Assembly: GCA_904420045.1 (NCBI GenBank) | Contig: CAJFTY010000026.1 | Span: 58,548 to 122,547 of the forward strand | Origin: Candidatus Metaruminococcus caecorum | GTDB lineage: Bacteria; Bacillota; Clostridia; Oscillospirales; Ruminococcaceae | DNA length: 64,000 bases | Direction of reading: 5' to 3' | Shown here: one piece after another, positions 17,679 to 26,995 of the stretch | Numbering within the stretch: the stretch's first letter is position 1 | Layout: every line of letters begins with the position of its first letter | Notes under the pieces: model-generated | The model's input: only the letters and a program-made list of their open reading frames with translations | What the model was told of the DNA's origin: nothing | Databases searched by the model: none | Translations under genes and position numbers: made by a program

Positions 17679-19718
17679 ATGGCTTTTAAAAAATGGGAAT
17701 GCAGGCAGATACCCGAAGATCAGGCGCAGCTGTTAAGCAGGGAGTGTGAAATCTCCCCTTTTTTGGCGGAGGTTCTGGTTGCCCGTGGTTTGTCCACACC
17801 CGCCAAGGCCGCCCAGTTTTTTGGGGAGGCCGAACCTTTGTCCGATCCCTTTCTGCTGGCGGACATGGACCGGGCGGTGGAGCGAATTCAGCAGGCGGTG
17901 GAGCAGGAGGAAAAAATCGCCGTTTACGGCGATTATGACTGCGATGGGGTGACCTCCACCGCCATGCTGATGAGCTATTTGATCTCGGTGGGCGCGGATG
18001 CGATGTACTATATCCCCGAGCGGGACGGGGAGGGCTACGGCCTGAACGCCGACGCGGTTCGGTCGCTGGCCGCCGACGGGGTGACGCTGCTCATCACAGT
18101 GGACAATGGGATTTCCGCTCTGGCGGAAAGCGTGCTGTTAAAAGAGCTTGGAGTGGACTTGGTCATCACCGACCACCATCAGGCAGGGGAGCTTTTGCCC
18201 GACGCGGTGGCGGTGGTGGACCCGCACCGCCCGGACTGTCAGAGCCCCTTTAAGCCTTTGTGCGGCGCGGGAGTGGCCTTTAAGCTGATCACCGCCATGG
18301 AGGGCGGTGATTACGACTCGACTATGGATTATTTTGCGGACTTGGCAGCCATCGGCACGGTGGGAGATGTGGTCTCGTTGACCGGGGAAAACCGCACGCT
18401 GGTCAAGGCGGGGCTCTCTATGCTGGCGGTGACCGAAAATCCCGGTCTGCGGGCGCTGATGGAGGTGGCGGGAATTGATCCCCAGACGGTCACGTCCCAG
18501 CAGGTGGCGTTCGGCCTGGTTCCCCGGATCAACGCGGCGGGACGTCTTGGCTCCGCAAAGCTCGCGGTGGAGCTTTTGCTCTGCGAGGACGAGGAGCGCG
18601 CGGCGGAGCTCGCCGCCCAGATGGATGAACTCAACAAAACCCGCCAGCAGATGGAAAAGGACATCCTGGCACAGATCGACGCGCAGATTGCCGCGGACCC
18701 CAATCAGCTTTATAGCCGGGTGCTGGTGCTGGCGGGAGAAAACTGGCACCACGGGGTGGTGGGAATCGTCAGCTCTAAGATTCTGGAGCGGTACGGCAAG
18801 CCCAACATCCTGCTGTCTGTCGAAGGGGAGGAAGCACGGGGCAGCGCCCGAAGCTTGGGGGACTTTAACCTGTACGAGGCGCTATGCTCTTGTTCGGAGC
18901 TGTTCACCCGGTTCGGCGGCCACCGGCTGGCGGCGGGAATGTCCCTGCCGGCGGAAAACATCGCCGTCCTGCGGGAGCGCATCAACGCCTACGCCGCCCG
19001 GGAGTTTCCTCAAATGCCCCTGTACACCTGCCGGGTAGATAAAATGCTCAAACCCCAGGAAATCACCCTGGAAAATATTAAAAGCCTGTCGGCTTTGGAG
19101 CCCTGCGGGGAGCAGAATCCTGCGCCGCTGTTTTTGTTGCGCAACGCCCGGATTGATTCGGCGGCGCCCCTTTCGGGAGGGAAGCATCTGCGGCTCAAGC
19201 TGGTGGCGGGCCGGTCGGTTTTGCAGGCGCTGTACTTTGGGATGACGCCGGAGCGGTTCCCCTACAAGCTGGGGGACACGGTGGATCTGCTGGTCACCCT
19301 GGACGTCAACGTCTACAAGGGGACTGAATCGGTTTCCATGAAAATTAAGGACATGCGGCCCAACGGGTTCGAACAGCAGAAGTTTTTCTCTGCCAAAAAC
19401 GTATACGAGGCTCTGCGCCGGGGGGAGGCGGTGGACCCGCGTCTGAAAGAGCGGATCATTCCCACCCGGGAGGAGACGGGGATCGTCTACAAGTTTCTGC
19501 AAAAAAACCACGGCTTTGCAGGGGATGTGGACGGCACGTATATCCAGCTTTACAAAAACAATCTCAACTACTGCAAAATCCGAACCGCGCTGGACATTTT
19601 GCAGGATGTGGAGCTTTTGACGGTTTCGCCGCTTCTGGACGGGATCACTCTGGCGGAGCGTCCCGGAAAAAAAGATTTGCAGGACAGCCCGACGCTGCAA
19701 GCGCTTCAGCGCATGTGA
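17679..19718 (+). CDS. recJ: single-stranded-DNA exonuclease RecJ
   Basis: 679 residues. RecJ is a 5'-3' exonuclease acting on single-stranded DNA in recombination and repair. The DHH phosphoesterase motifs are VYGDYDCDGVTSTAML near residue 83 and ITDHHQAGE, and the DHHA1 motif GGHRLAAGMSL lies near residue 410. An oligonucleotide-binding domain and a C-terminal extension of about 100 residues follow, as in Firmicute RecJ. It precedes relA and dtd in the order seen in many Firmicutes. Confidence 0.96.
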   Translation: MAFKKWECRQIPEDQAQLLSRECEISPFLAEVLVARGLSTPAKAAQFFGEAEPLSDPFLLADMDRAVERIQQAVEQEEKIAVYGDYDCDGVTSTAMLMSYLISVGADAMYYIPERDGEGYGLNADAVRSLAADGVTLLITVDNGISALAESVLLKELGVDLVITDHHQAGELLPDAVAVVDPHRPDCQSPFKPLCGAGVAFKLITAMEGGDYDSTMDYFADLAAIGTVGDVVSLTGENRTLVKAGLSMLAVTENPGLRALMEVAGIDPQTVTSQQVAFGLVPRINAAGRLGSAKLAVELLLCEDEERAAELAAQMDELNKTRQQMEKDILAQIDAQIAADPNQLYSRVLVLAGENWHHGVVGIVSSKILERYGKPNILLSVEGEEARGSARSLGDFNLYEALCSCSELFTRFGGHRLAAGMSLPAENIAVLRERINAYAAREFPQMPLYTCRVDKMLKPQEITLENIKSLSALEPCGEQNPAPLFLLRNARIDSAAPLSGGKHLRLKLVAGRSVLQALYFGMTPERFPYKLGDTVDLLVTLDVNVYKGTESVSMKIKDMRPNGFEQQKFFSAKNVYEALRRGEAVDPRLKERIIPTREETGIVYKFLQKNHGFAGDVDGTYIQLYKNNLNYCKIRTALDILQDVELLTVSPLLDGITLAERPGKKDLQDSPTLQALQRM

Positions 19719-19793
19719 GTTCCACGTGAACCGCAAAGCGTTTCCAGGCAAAACCGCGCAAAAGATTCGAAATGGAATGGGGAGTCAGCCGAT

Positions 19794-21974
19794 ATGATCT
19801 ACACCATCGACATGCTGATCAATCTAATTGAAAGCGGAGAAAAAAAATACGACAAAGACGTGATTTTAAGGGCCTATCAGCTTGCGGAAAAAGCCCATGC
19901 CGGCCAGTGCCGGGAGTCGGGCGCGCCCTATGTGTCCCACCCGGTGGCGGTGGCGTACATTCTGGTGGAGCTTGGCATGGACACCGAATGTATCTGTGCG
20001 GCGCTGCTCCACGATGTTGTGGAGGATACTGACTACACCCTGGAGCAGATCGAAAAGGAGTTCGGCAACGATGTGGCCCTGCTGGTGGACGGGGTGACCA
20101 AGCTTGGCAAGGTGCCGCTGTCCACCAAAGAGGAACAGCAGGCGGAAAACGTCCGCAAGATGCTGCTGGCCATGGCCAAGGATATCCGTGTGGTAATTAT
20201 CAAGCTGGCCGACCGGCTGCACAACATGCGCACCCTTCAGTATGTCCCATCCCAAAAGCAGCGGGACAAGGCGTTGGAAACCATGGAAATCTACGCCCCT
20301 TTGGCCCACCGCCTGGGGATCCGCGCCGTCAAGGAGGAGCTGGAGGACATCGCCCTGCATTATCTGGATCCGGTGGCGTGCAATGAAATTGAAAGCATGC
20401 TGGAGATGAAAAAGGAAAACCGGGAAAAGTTTATCGAGGACATCAAGCTGAAGATTCTGGGCAGGCTCAACGAGTACGGCATCCATCCCCATATTGAAGG
20501 CCGGGTCAAGAGTCTGTACGGCATCTACCGCAAGGTGTATATGGCGGGCCGGGCGTTTGAGGAGGTCTACGACATCTACGCGGTGCGGGTGATCGTCTCC
20601 ACCGTTATCGAATGCTACAACATTCTGGGAATCATCCATGACATGTTCCAGCCCATCCCCAATCGGTTCAAGGACTATATCTCCACTCCAAAACCCAATA
20701 TGTACCAGAGTTTGCATACCACCGTGATCGACAAAGGGGGAATCCCCTTTGAAATCCAGATCCGCACCTGGGACATGCACTACACCGCGGAATACGGCAT
20801 CGCCGCCCATTGGAAGTACAAAGCGGGCATTCAGGGCAAAGACAAGCTGGAAGAACGCCTGGCCTGGATCCGTCAGTTGCTGGAAGCCGGGCAGGAAGCC
20901 GAGGATGTGGAGGACATTGTTCGCACGATCAAGACGGACATCGGCAGCGAAGAGGTGTTTGTCTTTACCCCCAAAGGGGATTTAAAGAGCCTGCCAGTGG
21001 GCTCCACCGTCATCGACTTTGCCTACGCCATCCACAGCGCGGTGGGTAACCGCATGGTGGGAGCCAAGGTGGACGGCCGGATCGTGTCGCTGGACACCAA
21101 GGTGCAGACCGGCCAGATTGTGGAGGTCCTCACCACCAACGCTCAGGGTCACGGCCCCAACCGGGACTGGCTCAAAATTGTCAAGACCAACGAGGCCCGC
21201 AGCAAGATCCGGTCCTGGTTTAAAAAGGAGCGCCGGGAGGAAAACATACAGGAGGGTCGCCTGGAGCTGGAGCGGGAATTTAAGCGTAACTATATGACCA
21301 TGGACGAGGAAACCGCCAAGGGATTTATCGAGGACGTGGCAAAGCGCCAGCACTTCGATTCGGTGGACGACTTTTTTGCGGCCATCGGCTACGGGGGCAT
21401 CATCCTGTCCCGGATCATGCCCCGCCTAAAGGACGAGTACACCAAAATGCTCAAAGCGGACGAACCCGCCGCCACGCCGGAGGCGATTTCGCTTCAGTCT
21501 CAAAAGTACAACCGCAACACCAGCGGCGTCACTGTGGAGGGGATCGGCAACTGTCTGGTCAAATTCTCCCAGTGCTGCAACCCTCTGCCAGGGGACGATA
21601 TCATCGGGTTTATCACCCGGGGGCACGGGGTGTCGGTACACAAGAAAGATTGTGTCAACGTGATAAACGGTATGAAGGACGAATCCCAGCGGGGACGGTG
21701 GATTGACGTGCATTGGGACAGCGCGACCCCTGTGAGCTACCGCTCCACCCTGGACATCGTGGCCCAGGACCGCAACGCCCTGCTGGCGGATATCAGCATT
21801 GCGCTGGCAAACTTTCGGGTGCCTATCCACGAATTAAACGCCCGGGAGCTCAAAAACGGAAACGCCAACATTGTGGCGACCATCGGCATCAACGGCATTG
21901 ACCAGCTCACCTCCATCATGCAGAAGGTGGAGAAAATCGAAGGCGTGATCTCGGTGGAGCGCTCGGGAAAATAG
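19794..21974 (+). CDS. relA: bifunctional (p)ppGpp synthetase/hydrolase
   Basis: 726 residues with the long RSH architecture. The HD hydrolase domain (HPVAVAYILVELGMD… ALLHDVVEDT) comes first, then the synthetase domain (YDIYAVRVIV and STPKPNMYQSLHTTV), a TGS domain (VFVFTPKGDLKSLPVGSTV), a zinc/helical region and a C-terminal ACT domain. It makes and degrades the stringent alarmone. Both catalytic domains look intact, so it is probably the main RSH enzyme. It lies 75 bp after recJ and 19 bp before dtd. Confidence 0.97.
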   Translation: MIYTIDMLINLIESGEKKYDKDVILRAYQLAEKAHAGQCRESGAPYVSHPVAVAYILVELGMDTECICAALLHDVVEDTDYTLEQIEKEFGNDVALLVDGVTKLGKVPLSTKEEQQAENVRKMLLAMAKDIRVVIIKLADRLHNMRTLQYVPSQKQRDKALETMEIYAPLAHRLGIRAVKEELEDIALHYLDPVACNEIESMLEMKKENREKFIEDIKLKILGRLNEYGIHPHIEGRVKSLYGIYRKVYMAGRAFEEVYDIYAVRVIVSTVIECYNILGIIHDMFQPIPNRFKDYISTPKPNMYQSLHTTVIDKGGIPFEIQIRTWDMHYTAEYGIAAHWKYKAGIQGKDKLEERLAWIRQLLEAGQEAEDVEDIVRTIKTDIGSEEVFVFTPKGDLKSLPVGSTVIDFAYAIHSAVGNRMVGAKVDGRIVSLDTKVQTGQIVEVLTTNAQGHGPNRDWLKIVKTNEARSKIRSWFKKERREENIQEGRLELEREFKRNYMTMDEETAKGFIEDVAKRQHFDSVDDFFAAIGYGGIILSRIMPRLKDEYTKMLKADEPAATPEAISLQSQKYNRNTSGVTVEGIGNCLVKFSQCCNPLPGDDIIGFITRGHGVSVHKKDCVNVINGMKDESQRGRWIDVHWDSATPVSYRSTLDIVAQDRNALLADISIALANFRVPIHELNARELKNGNANIVATIGINGIDQLTSIMQKVEKIEGVISVERSGK

Positions 21975-21993
21975 CAGAAAAGGAGAAAACGGC

Positions 21994-22449
21994 ATGAAAG
22001 CGGTCATTCAGCGGGCGGCCTGCGCGCAGGTGTCCATCAGCGGTGAGGTCACAGCCTCCATCGGAAAGGGATTTTTAGTGCTGCTGGGCATCCTGGAGGG
22101 CGACGGCCAAAAGGAAGCCGAAATTCTCGCCGACAAGCTCACGGGCCTGCGGGTGTTTGAGGACGAAACCGGAAAGATGAACCGCTCGCTCCACGACGTG
22201 GGCGGGGAGCTTTTGGTGGTCAGCAACTTCACCCTGGGGGCGGACTGCCGAAAGGGGCGGCGGCCCTCCTTTATCGGCGCCGCCAAGCCGGAAATCGCCC
22301 ATCCGCTTTATGAATATTTTCTGGAATACGCCCAAAGCCTGCTGAAAAGGCCTGTTTCCCACGGAATATTTGGCGCGGACATGCAGGTGAGCCTTGTAAA
22401 CGACGGTCCTGTGACCATTCTCTTGGATACAAATGATTTTCGCCGCTGA
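21994..22449 (+). CDS. dtd: D-aminoacyl-tRNA deacylase
   Basis: 151 residues, the family's normal length. It hydrolyses D-aminoacyl-tRNA (and Gly-tRNA-Ala), protecting translation. The N-terminus MKAVIQRA, the central SNFTLGADCRKGRRPSF block and the C-terminal NDGPVTILLDT with the Gly-cisPro pair are diagnostic. The start ATG 21994 has AAGGAG upstream. It follows relA in the conserved recJ-relA-dtd order. Confidence 0.96.
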   Translation: MKAVIQRAACAQVSISGEVTASIGKGFLVLLGILEGDGQKEAEILADKLTGLRVFEDETGKMNRSLHDVGGELLVVSNFTLGADCRKGRRPSFIGAAKPEIAHPLYEYFLEYAQSLLKRPVSHGIFGADMQVSLVNDGPVTILLDTNDFRR

Positions 22450-22477
22450 CCGCGGCAAGCAGGAGGTACCGGATTCA

Positions 22478-23104
22478 ATGGAACTTTATCAGTACACGGT
22501 GGGGATGCTCTCCACCAACTGTTATCTTTTAAAAACCAATCAAAACAACGGGATTCTTATCGACCCCGGCGCCCAAGCAGAACAGTTATTGGAGGAAATC
22601 GAGAAGCTGGGGATCAACCTGAAAAAAATTGTGCTCACCCACGGACATTACGATCACATCGGGGCCGTGCACGACATCAAGAAGGCTACGGGAGCGGAGC
22701 TTTCCATCCACGCCGACGACGTGGAAATGCTGGAGGATCCCCGCAAGAATCTGGCCTCCTACTTTAACGCGCCTTATGTTCCAACAAAGCCGGATGTGAT
22801 CGTTCAGGATGGCGACACGGTGGTGCTGGACGATATCTCGCTGAACGTTTTGCACACACCGGGGCACACCAAGGGCTCCTGCGTGCTTTTAGGGGACAAT
22901 CTGATGATCAGCGGGGACACCCTGTTTTGCGGAAGCGTGGGCCGTACCGACCATTACGGCGGCGATTACAGCGCTTTAAAACAATCTCTGAAAAAACTCT
23001 ATGACCTGCCGGGGGATTATCAGGTGGTCGCCGGACACGGTCGAGCCACCACTTTAGAGCAGGAACGACGCACCAATCCGTATATGGAGATTTTAAAATC
23101 ATGA
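22478..23104 (+). CDS. MBL-fold hydrolase, glyoxalase II-like
   Basis: 208 residues from ATG 22478 behind AGGAGG. The metallo-beta-lactamase metal motif THGHYDHIGAV, the later HTPGHTKGS, SGDTLFCGSVGR and the final GHG are all present, so both metal sites should form. Related proteins hydrolyse S-lactoylglutathione-like thioesters or are of unknown substrate. It is conserved next to relA-dtd and hemZ in Clostridia. Its stop overlaps the hemZ start by 4 bp (translational coupling). Confidence 0.9.
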   Translation: MELYQYTVGMLSTNCYLLKTNQNNGILIDPGAQAEQLLEEIEKLGINLKKIVLTHGHYDHIGAVHDIKKATGAELSIHADDVEMLEDPRKNLASYFNAPYVPTKPDVIVQDGDTVVLDDISLNVLHTPGHTKGSCVLLGDNLMISGDTLFCGSVGRTDHYGGDYSALKQSLKKLYDLPGDYQVVAGHGRATTLEQERRTNPYMEILKS

Positions 23105-24585
23105 TATTAGTTTTATCCGGACATACCTTTAAGTACGAAACCGAGAGCCTTTGCAAGATGTTTTTTTCCTGCCAGCGGTTTCAGATCGAATACGAAGCGG
23201 GGGATTTATCCCGGGACGAGATGATCTTTACCCGCATGAAGCGGGGAAAGACCCACACGCTGTTTTACGCCTTTGTCCGGGGAAAGGGGCGGACTTGCTC
23301 CAAATCCATCCAGGTAGAAAACCCGGCAGCACAGGAGAAAAACGAGTGCGAACGCCTGCTGGGACTGTGCGTGCACGGAGCGTTGTCCCAGTTTGTGGGC
23401 TGCTCCACCAAGTGGGGGATTCTCACGGGGATCCGGCCGGTGAAGCGCATCCACGAATATTGGGAGCAGGGAAAATCCGACGAGGAAATCAAGACGGTTC
23501 TGGAGCGGGATTATCTGGTCTCTCCCCAGAAAGCGGAGCTGTGTTTGCAGACCGCCCGGGTGCAGACCCCTCTTTTAAAGTGCACCCAGCCGAAATCCTT
23601 TAGCTTGTATATTTCGATTCCCTACTGTCCCTCCCGGTGCAGCTACTGTTCGTTTGTGTCCCACTCGATCACCAACCGGTCGGCGCTCAAGCTGGTTCCT
23701 TCCTATGTGGAACATCTCTGCCGGGAAATCGCGTATACAGGGAAGTTGGCGGCCTCTCTGGGCCTGCGGCTGGAATCGGTGTACTGGGGCGGGGGGACCC
23801 CCACCACTCTGGAGCCGGAGCAGTTGGCCCAGATCCTGTCGGCGGTGGAACAGAATTTTGACCTGTCCACCCTGCGGGAATACACCGTGGAGGCCGGCCG
23901 GCCGGACACCATCACCGAGGAAAAGCTGTTGGTGCTCAAAAACGCGGGAGTGGGCCGGATCAGCATCAATCCCCAGACCTTCCAGGACGCGGTTTTGGAG
24001 GAGATCGGCCGCAGGCACACGGCCCAGATGGCGGTGGAAAAATATGAGCTGGCCCGCCGGGTGGGGTTTGACTGCATCAATATGGACCTGATCGCAGGGC
24101 TTCCCAAGGACAGCCTGGAGGGATTCTGCCGGACAGTGGACCGGGCCGTGAGCCTTGGGCCGGAAAACATCACCGTGCACACCCTGTCGGTTAAGCGTTC
24201 CTCCAGCCTGTTCCAGTCGGACGGGCTTCCCCAGAATTTAAAAGACAACCCGGCGGGGGAGATGGTGGACTATGCGCAGAATACCTTGATGAACGCGGGC
24301 TATGCGCCCTATTACCTGTACCGGCAGAAAAACACCCTGGAAAACCTGGAAAACGTGGGGTATGCAAAGCCCGGCACCGAAGGGCTGTACAATGTATACA
24401 TCATGGAGGAGGTGCATACAATATTAGCCGTGGGCGCATCGGGAGTGACCAAGCTTGTCAATCCCAAAAACGGCTTAATCGACCGGGTGTTTAACTATAA
24501 ATTTCCCTATGAGTACATAGACCATTTTGATGTGATGATCGACCGGAAAAGGAAGGTGGCCGAGTTTTATGAACAGCAGTTTTGA
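23101..24585 (+). CDS. hemZ: oxygen-independent coproporphyrinogen oxidase-like radical SAM protein HemZ
   Basis: 494 residues. An N-terminal domain of about 165 residues precedes a radical SAM barrel with the cluster motif CPSRCSYCSF, where the fourth Cys follows the triad as in HemN-type enzymes. YWGGGTPTTLE and VEAGRPDTI are SAM-binding blocks. HemN-type proteins decarboxylate coproporphyrinogen; HemZ is the Bacillus form with the extra N-terminal domain. Since no other haem genes are nearby, a different substrate is possible. It overlaps the neighbouring genes at both ends (4 and 17 bp). Confidence 0.9.
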   Translation: MILVLSGHTFKYETESLCKMFFSCQRFQIEYEAGDLSRDEMIFTRMKRGKTHTLFYAFVRGKGRTCSKSIQVENPAAQEKNECERLLGLCVHGALSQFVGCSTKWGILTGIRPVKRIHEYWEQGKSDEEIKTVLERDYLVSPQKAELCLQTARVQTPLLKCTQPKSFSLYISIPYCPSRCSYCSFVSHSITNRSALKLVPSYVEHLCREIAYTGKLAASLGLRLESVYWGGGTPTTLEPEQLAQILSAVEQNFDLSTLREYTVEAGRPDTITEEKLLVLKNAGVGRISINPQTFQDAVLEEIGRRHTAQMAVEKYELARRVGFDCINMDLIAGLPKDSLEGFCRTVDRAVSLGPENITVHTLSVKRSSSLFQSDGLPQNLKDNPAGEMVDYAQNTLMNAGYAPYYLYRQKNTLENLENVGYAKPGTEGLYNVYIMEEVHTILAVGASGVTKLVNPKNGLIDRVFNYKFPYEYIDHFDVMIDRKRKVAEFYEQQF

Positions 24586-25504
24586 GCCGGCCGTCCGGTA
24601 CGACCTGACCGATGTGAACGAGCTGGCCCGGCAGGACCCCATTGCATTTGTCCGCCGCTGCGAGGAGGAGTACGCCGCCCAGGTGCAGACTCTGGCCGGC
24701 TTCCTCAAGAACAGCGGACAGATCAAGTTTATCATGATCGCCGGGCCTTCTGCCTCTGGCAAGACTACCACCTCCCTCAAGCTCCGGCAGGAGCTTGAAC
24801 GGATGGGGATTCGGTCGGTGGCCATTTCGCTGGACAACTTTTTGTTCGACCGGGAAACCCTTCCGATTTTGGAGGATGGAACCCGGGACTATGAGTCCAT
24901 CGCTACGCTGGACATCGGGCTTTTAAACCGCTGCCTCGAGGAGCTTTTGACCAACAATCGTTCCAATCTGCCGATTTTTGATTTTGTGTCCGGCCTGCGT
25001 CTGAAAACGCCTCAGGAGATGACCATCACTGGGGAACATGTGGTAATTATCGAAGGGCTGCACGCCTTAAATCCCGCCATTACCGACAACCAGTACAAAG
25101 ACCGGTTTTTAAAGGTCTATATCAGCCCCCAAGTGGAGGTCTATGAGGGCGGCCGGCAGCTTTTGGACGGGCAGACCCTGCGGCTGATGCGCCGGATGAT
25201 CCGGGATTTTAAGTTTCGGGGTTCCGATCCGGAAAATACCTTTCACATGTGGAAGAATGTCTGCAAAGGTGAAAAACTTTATATTGATCCGTTCCGAAAA
25301 GACGCGGATTATCTGGTCAACTCTCTGCATTTATACGAGCCGTCGGTTTATCACCACGATCTGGTGCCGATTCTTCGGCAGGTAAAACAGCAGAGCAAAT
25401 TTTACAGCCGTTCCAGGGAGCTTGTGCAGATTTTGGAGGATTTTGACGATCTGGATTTTGATTTGGTGCCAAAGGACTCCATGATCCGGGAATTTCTCGG
25501 TTAA
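24569..25504 (+). CDS. uridine kinase-like nucleoside kinase
   Basis: 311 residues of the P-loop kinase family that includes uridine kinase and phosphoribulokinase. The Walker A is IAGPSASGKTT at about residue 53, and the following SLDNFLFDR and IEGLHALNP blocks are those of uridine kinase. Many clostridial relatives also carry an N-terminal TGS/threonyl-tRNA-synthetase-like part; that part is missing here. The start overlaps hemZ by 17 bp and has AAGGTGG at good spacing. Confidence 0.87.
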   Translation: MNSSFEPAVRYDLTDVNELARQDPIAFVRRCEEEYAAQVQTLAGFLKNSGQIKFIMIAGPSASGKTTTSLKLRQELERMGIRSVAISLDNFLFDRETLPILEDGTRDYESIATLDIGLLNRCLEELLTNNRSNLPIFDFVSGLRLKTPQEMTITGEHVVIIEGLHALNPAITDNQYKDRFLKVYISPQVEVYEGGRQLLDGQTLRLMRRMIRDFKFRGSDPENTFHMWKNVCKGEKLYIDPFRKDADYLVNSLHLYEPSVYHHDLVPILRQVKQQSKFYSRSRELVQILEDFDDLDFDLVPKDSMIREFLG

Positions 25505-25507
25505 GGC

Positions 25508-25536
25508 TTGTAATCCGGTGCATTGTGGGGTATAAT
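25508..25536 (+). promoter_or_regulatory. promoter of the zinc-ribbon gene
   Basis: TTGTAA (25508-25513), 17-bp spacer, TATAAT (25531-25536), about 75 bp before the ATG. Confidence 0.7.
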
Positions 25537-25610
25537 CACTATATTGTCACAGAAGGATTGAAGAAGCCGAAACGGCGTGGGACAGGCAGAGGAAAGGAGC
25601 TGTTTTCAGT

Positions 25611-26072
25611 ATGAGCAGCAGTTTTTTTGATGATTTTTTGGGCAAGGCCAAGGGCGTGGCGGATGCCGCCGGAAAAAAGACCGGGGAGCTTGTGGAAATT
25701 TCCAAATTAAAGCTTCAGTGCGTGCAGCTCAACAGCGATATCCGGGAGCGGTATGAAAAGCTGGGCAGCGCGGTGTATTCCATGGTCAAGTCCGACTACG
25801 AAAACCCCGAGCTTGTAAATTCCATGGTGGAGGAAATCACCGAGCTGCTTGATAAGCTCAACGAGACCAGCGAAAAAATCGCGGATATTAAAAATATCAG
25901 CATTTGTACCTGCTGCGGGGCCAAAAATCCACCGGAAAACTGCTACTGCTCCAAGTGCGGCAGCAGGCTTACCGGCAAGGAGCAGGGGTTTGACAAAGAG
26001 TACCAGGACATGGCCAGCGAAGCCGGAAAATCCGCGGAGGAAGAAACTCCGTCTGAAAATTCCGGGGAATAG
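25611..26072 (+). CDS. zinc-ribbon protein with helical N-terminus, function unknown
   Basis: 153 residues. Residues 1-95 are predicted helical (DDFLGKAKGVADAAGKKTGE, then heptad-like charged segments). Next comes a four-Cys ribbon CTCCGAKNPPENCYCSKCG at about 101-119, and an acidic tail. It has no signal peptide or membrane segment. Similar proteins are common in Clostridia and lack an assigned role. It has its own promoter and terminator, so it is a single-gene unit. Confidence 0.85.
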   Translation: MSSSFFDDFLGKAKGVADAAGKKTGELVEISKLKLQCVQLNSDIRERYEKLGSAVYSMVKSDYENPELVNSMVEEITELLDKLNETSEKIADIKNISICTCCGAKNPPENCYCSKCGSRLTGKEQGFDKEYQDMASEAGKSAEEETPSENSGE

Positions 26073-26080
26073 GGAATGGG

Positions 26081-26120
26081 AAAAAGGAGGCCAAGCCCGC
26101 CGGCTTGACTTCCTTTTTTA
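26081..26120 (+). terminator. terminator after the zinc-ribbon gene
   Basis: AAAAAGGA pairs with TCCTTTTT and, inside that, CAAGCC pairs with GGCTTG; a T run follows. Confidence 0.75.
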
Positions 26121-26154
26121 TTTTCATAAGTAAGCTGGAAAGGAAGATAAAACG

Positions 26155-26982
26155 ATGGATTCTGTACTGGAACAGGCGTCTCAGGCGGCCCGGGTGATCC
26201 GGAATACGCTGGGAGAGCATTTTGATATTACGGTGGTGCTGGGCTCCGGATTAGGTGGCTTAGCGGACAAGCTTTTTGACAAGCAGGAGCTTGACTACTC
26301 GAAAATCCCGCATTTTCCAACCTCTACTGTGTCCTCTCACGCGGGAAAACTCATGTCCGGTGTGCTGGGAGGAAAACGGGTTCTGCTGATGGCGGGACGG
26401 TTTCACTTTTACGAGGGCTACACCTTTGCCCAGACGGCGTTTCCCGTCCGGGTGATGAGCCTTTTAAACATCCCGTATCTGCTGGTGACCAATGCCGCGG
26501 GAGGGATCGACACTTCCTTTGTCCCGGGGGACCTGATGTGCATCGCCGATCACATCAAGTTTTTTTCCGACAGCCCGGCCCGAGGGGAGCACATCCCGGA
26601 ATTCGGGCCCCGTTTTTTTGATTTGAGCGAGGCGTATTCCAAAGAGCTCCGTCAGATCGCTTTTCAGTGCGCTGAAGAGCTTTCCATCCCCCTCAAGCAG
26701 GGGGTATACGCCTTTATGCCAGGCCCCCAGTTCGAGACTCCGGCGGAAATCCGGATGCTGCGAACCTTAGGAGCACACGCGGTGGGGATGTCCACCGTGG
26801 CGGAGGTGATCGCCGCCAATCAGTGCGGAATCAAGGTGCTTGGAATCTCCTGCATTTCCAACATGGCGGCGGGGGTGCTGGATCAGCCCATCACCGACGA
26901 AGAGGTGGTGGAGGTGGCGGGCCGGATTTCCCACCGGTTTCAGGCGCTTGTAACTTCCATTATCGCCCATATCCCAGAATAA
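26155..26982 (+). CDS. punA: purine nucleoside phosphorylase (trimeric PNP-I type)
   Basis: 275 residues. It cleaves inosine/guanosine-type nucleosides with phosphate to free base and ribose-1-phosphate. VVLGSGLGGLAD (phosphate-binding), AGRFHFYEGY, TNAAGGID and FMPGPQFETPAEIRM, with the purine-contacting Glu region, are all present. Start ATG 26155 has GGAAAGGA upstream. It is followed after 13 bp by a deaminase, giving a deaminate-then-phosphorolyse salvage pair. Confidence 0.95.
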   Translation: MDSVLEQASQAARVIRNTLGEHFDITVVLGSGLGGLADKLFDKQELDYSKIPHFPTSTVSSHAGKLMSGVLGGKRVLLMAGRFHFYEGYTFAQTAFPVRVMSLLNIPYLLVTNAAGGIDTSFVPGDLMCIADHIKFFSDSPARGEHIPEFGPRFFDLSEAYSKELRQIAFQCAEELSIPLKQGVYAFMPGPQFETPAEIRMLRTLGAHAVGMSTVAEVIAANQCGIKVLGISCISNMAAGVLDQPITDEEVVEVAGRISHRFQALVTSIIAHIPE

Positions 26983-26995
26983 AGGAGAAAAAGCA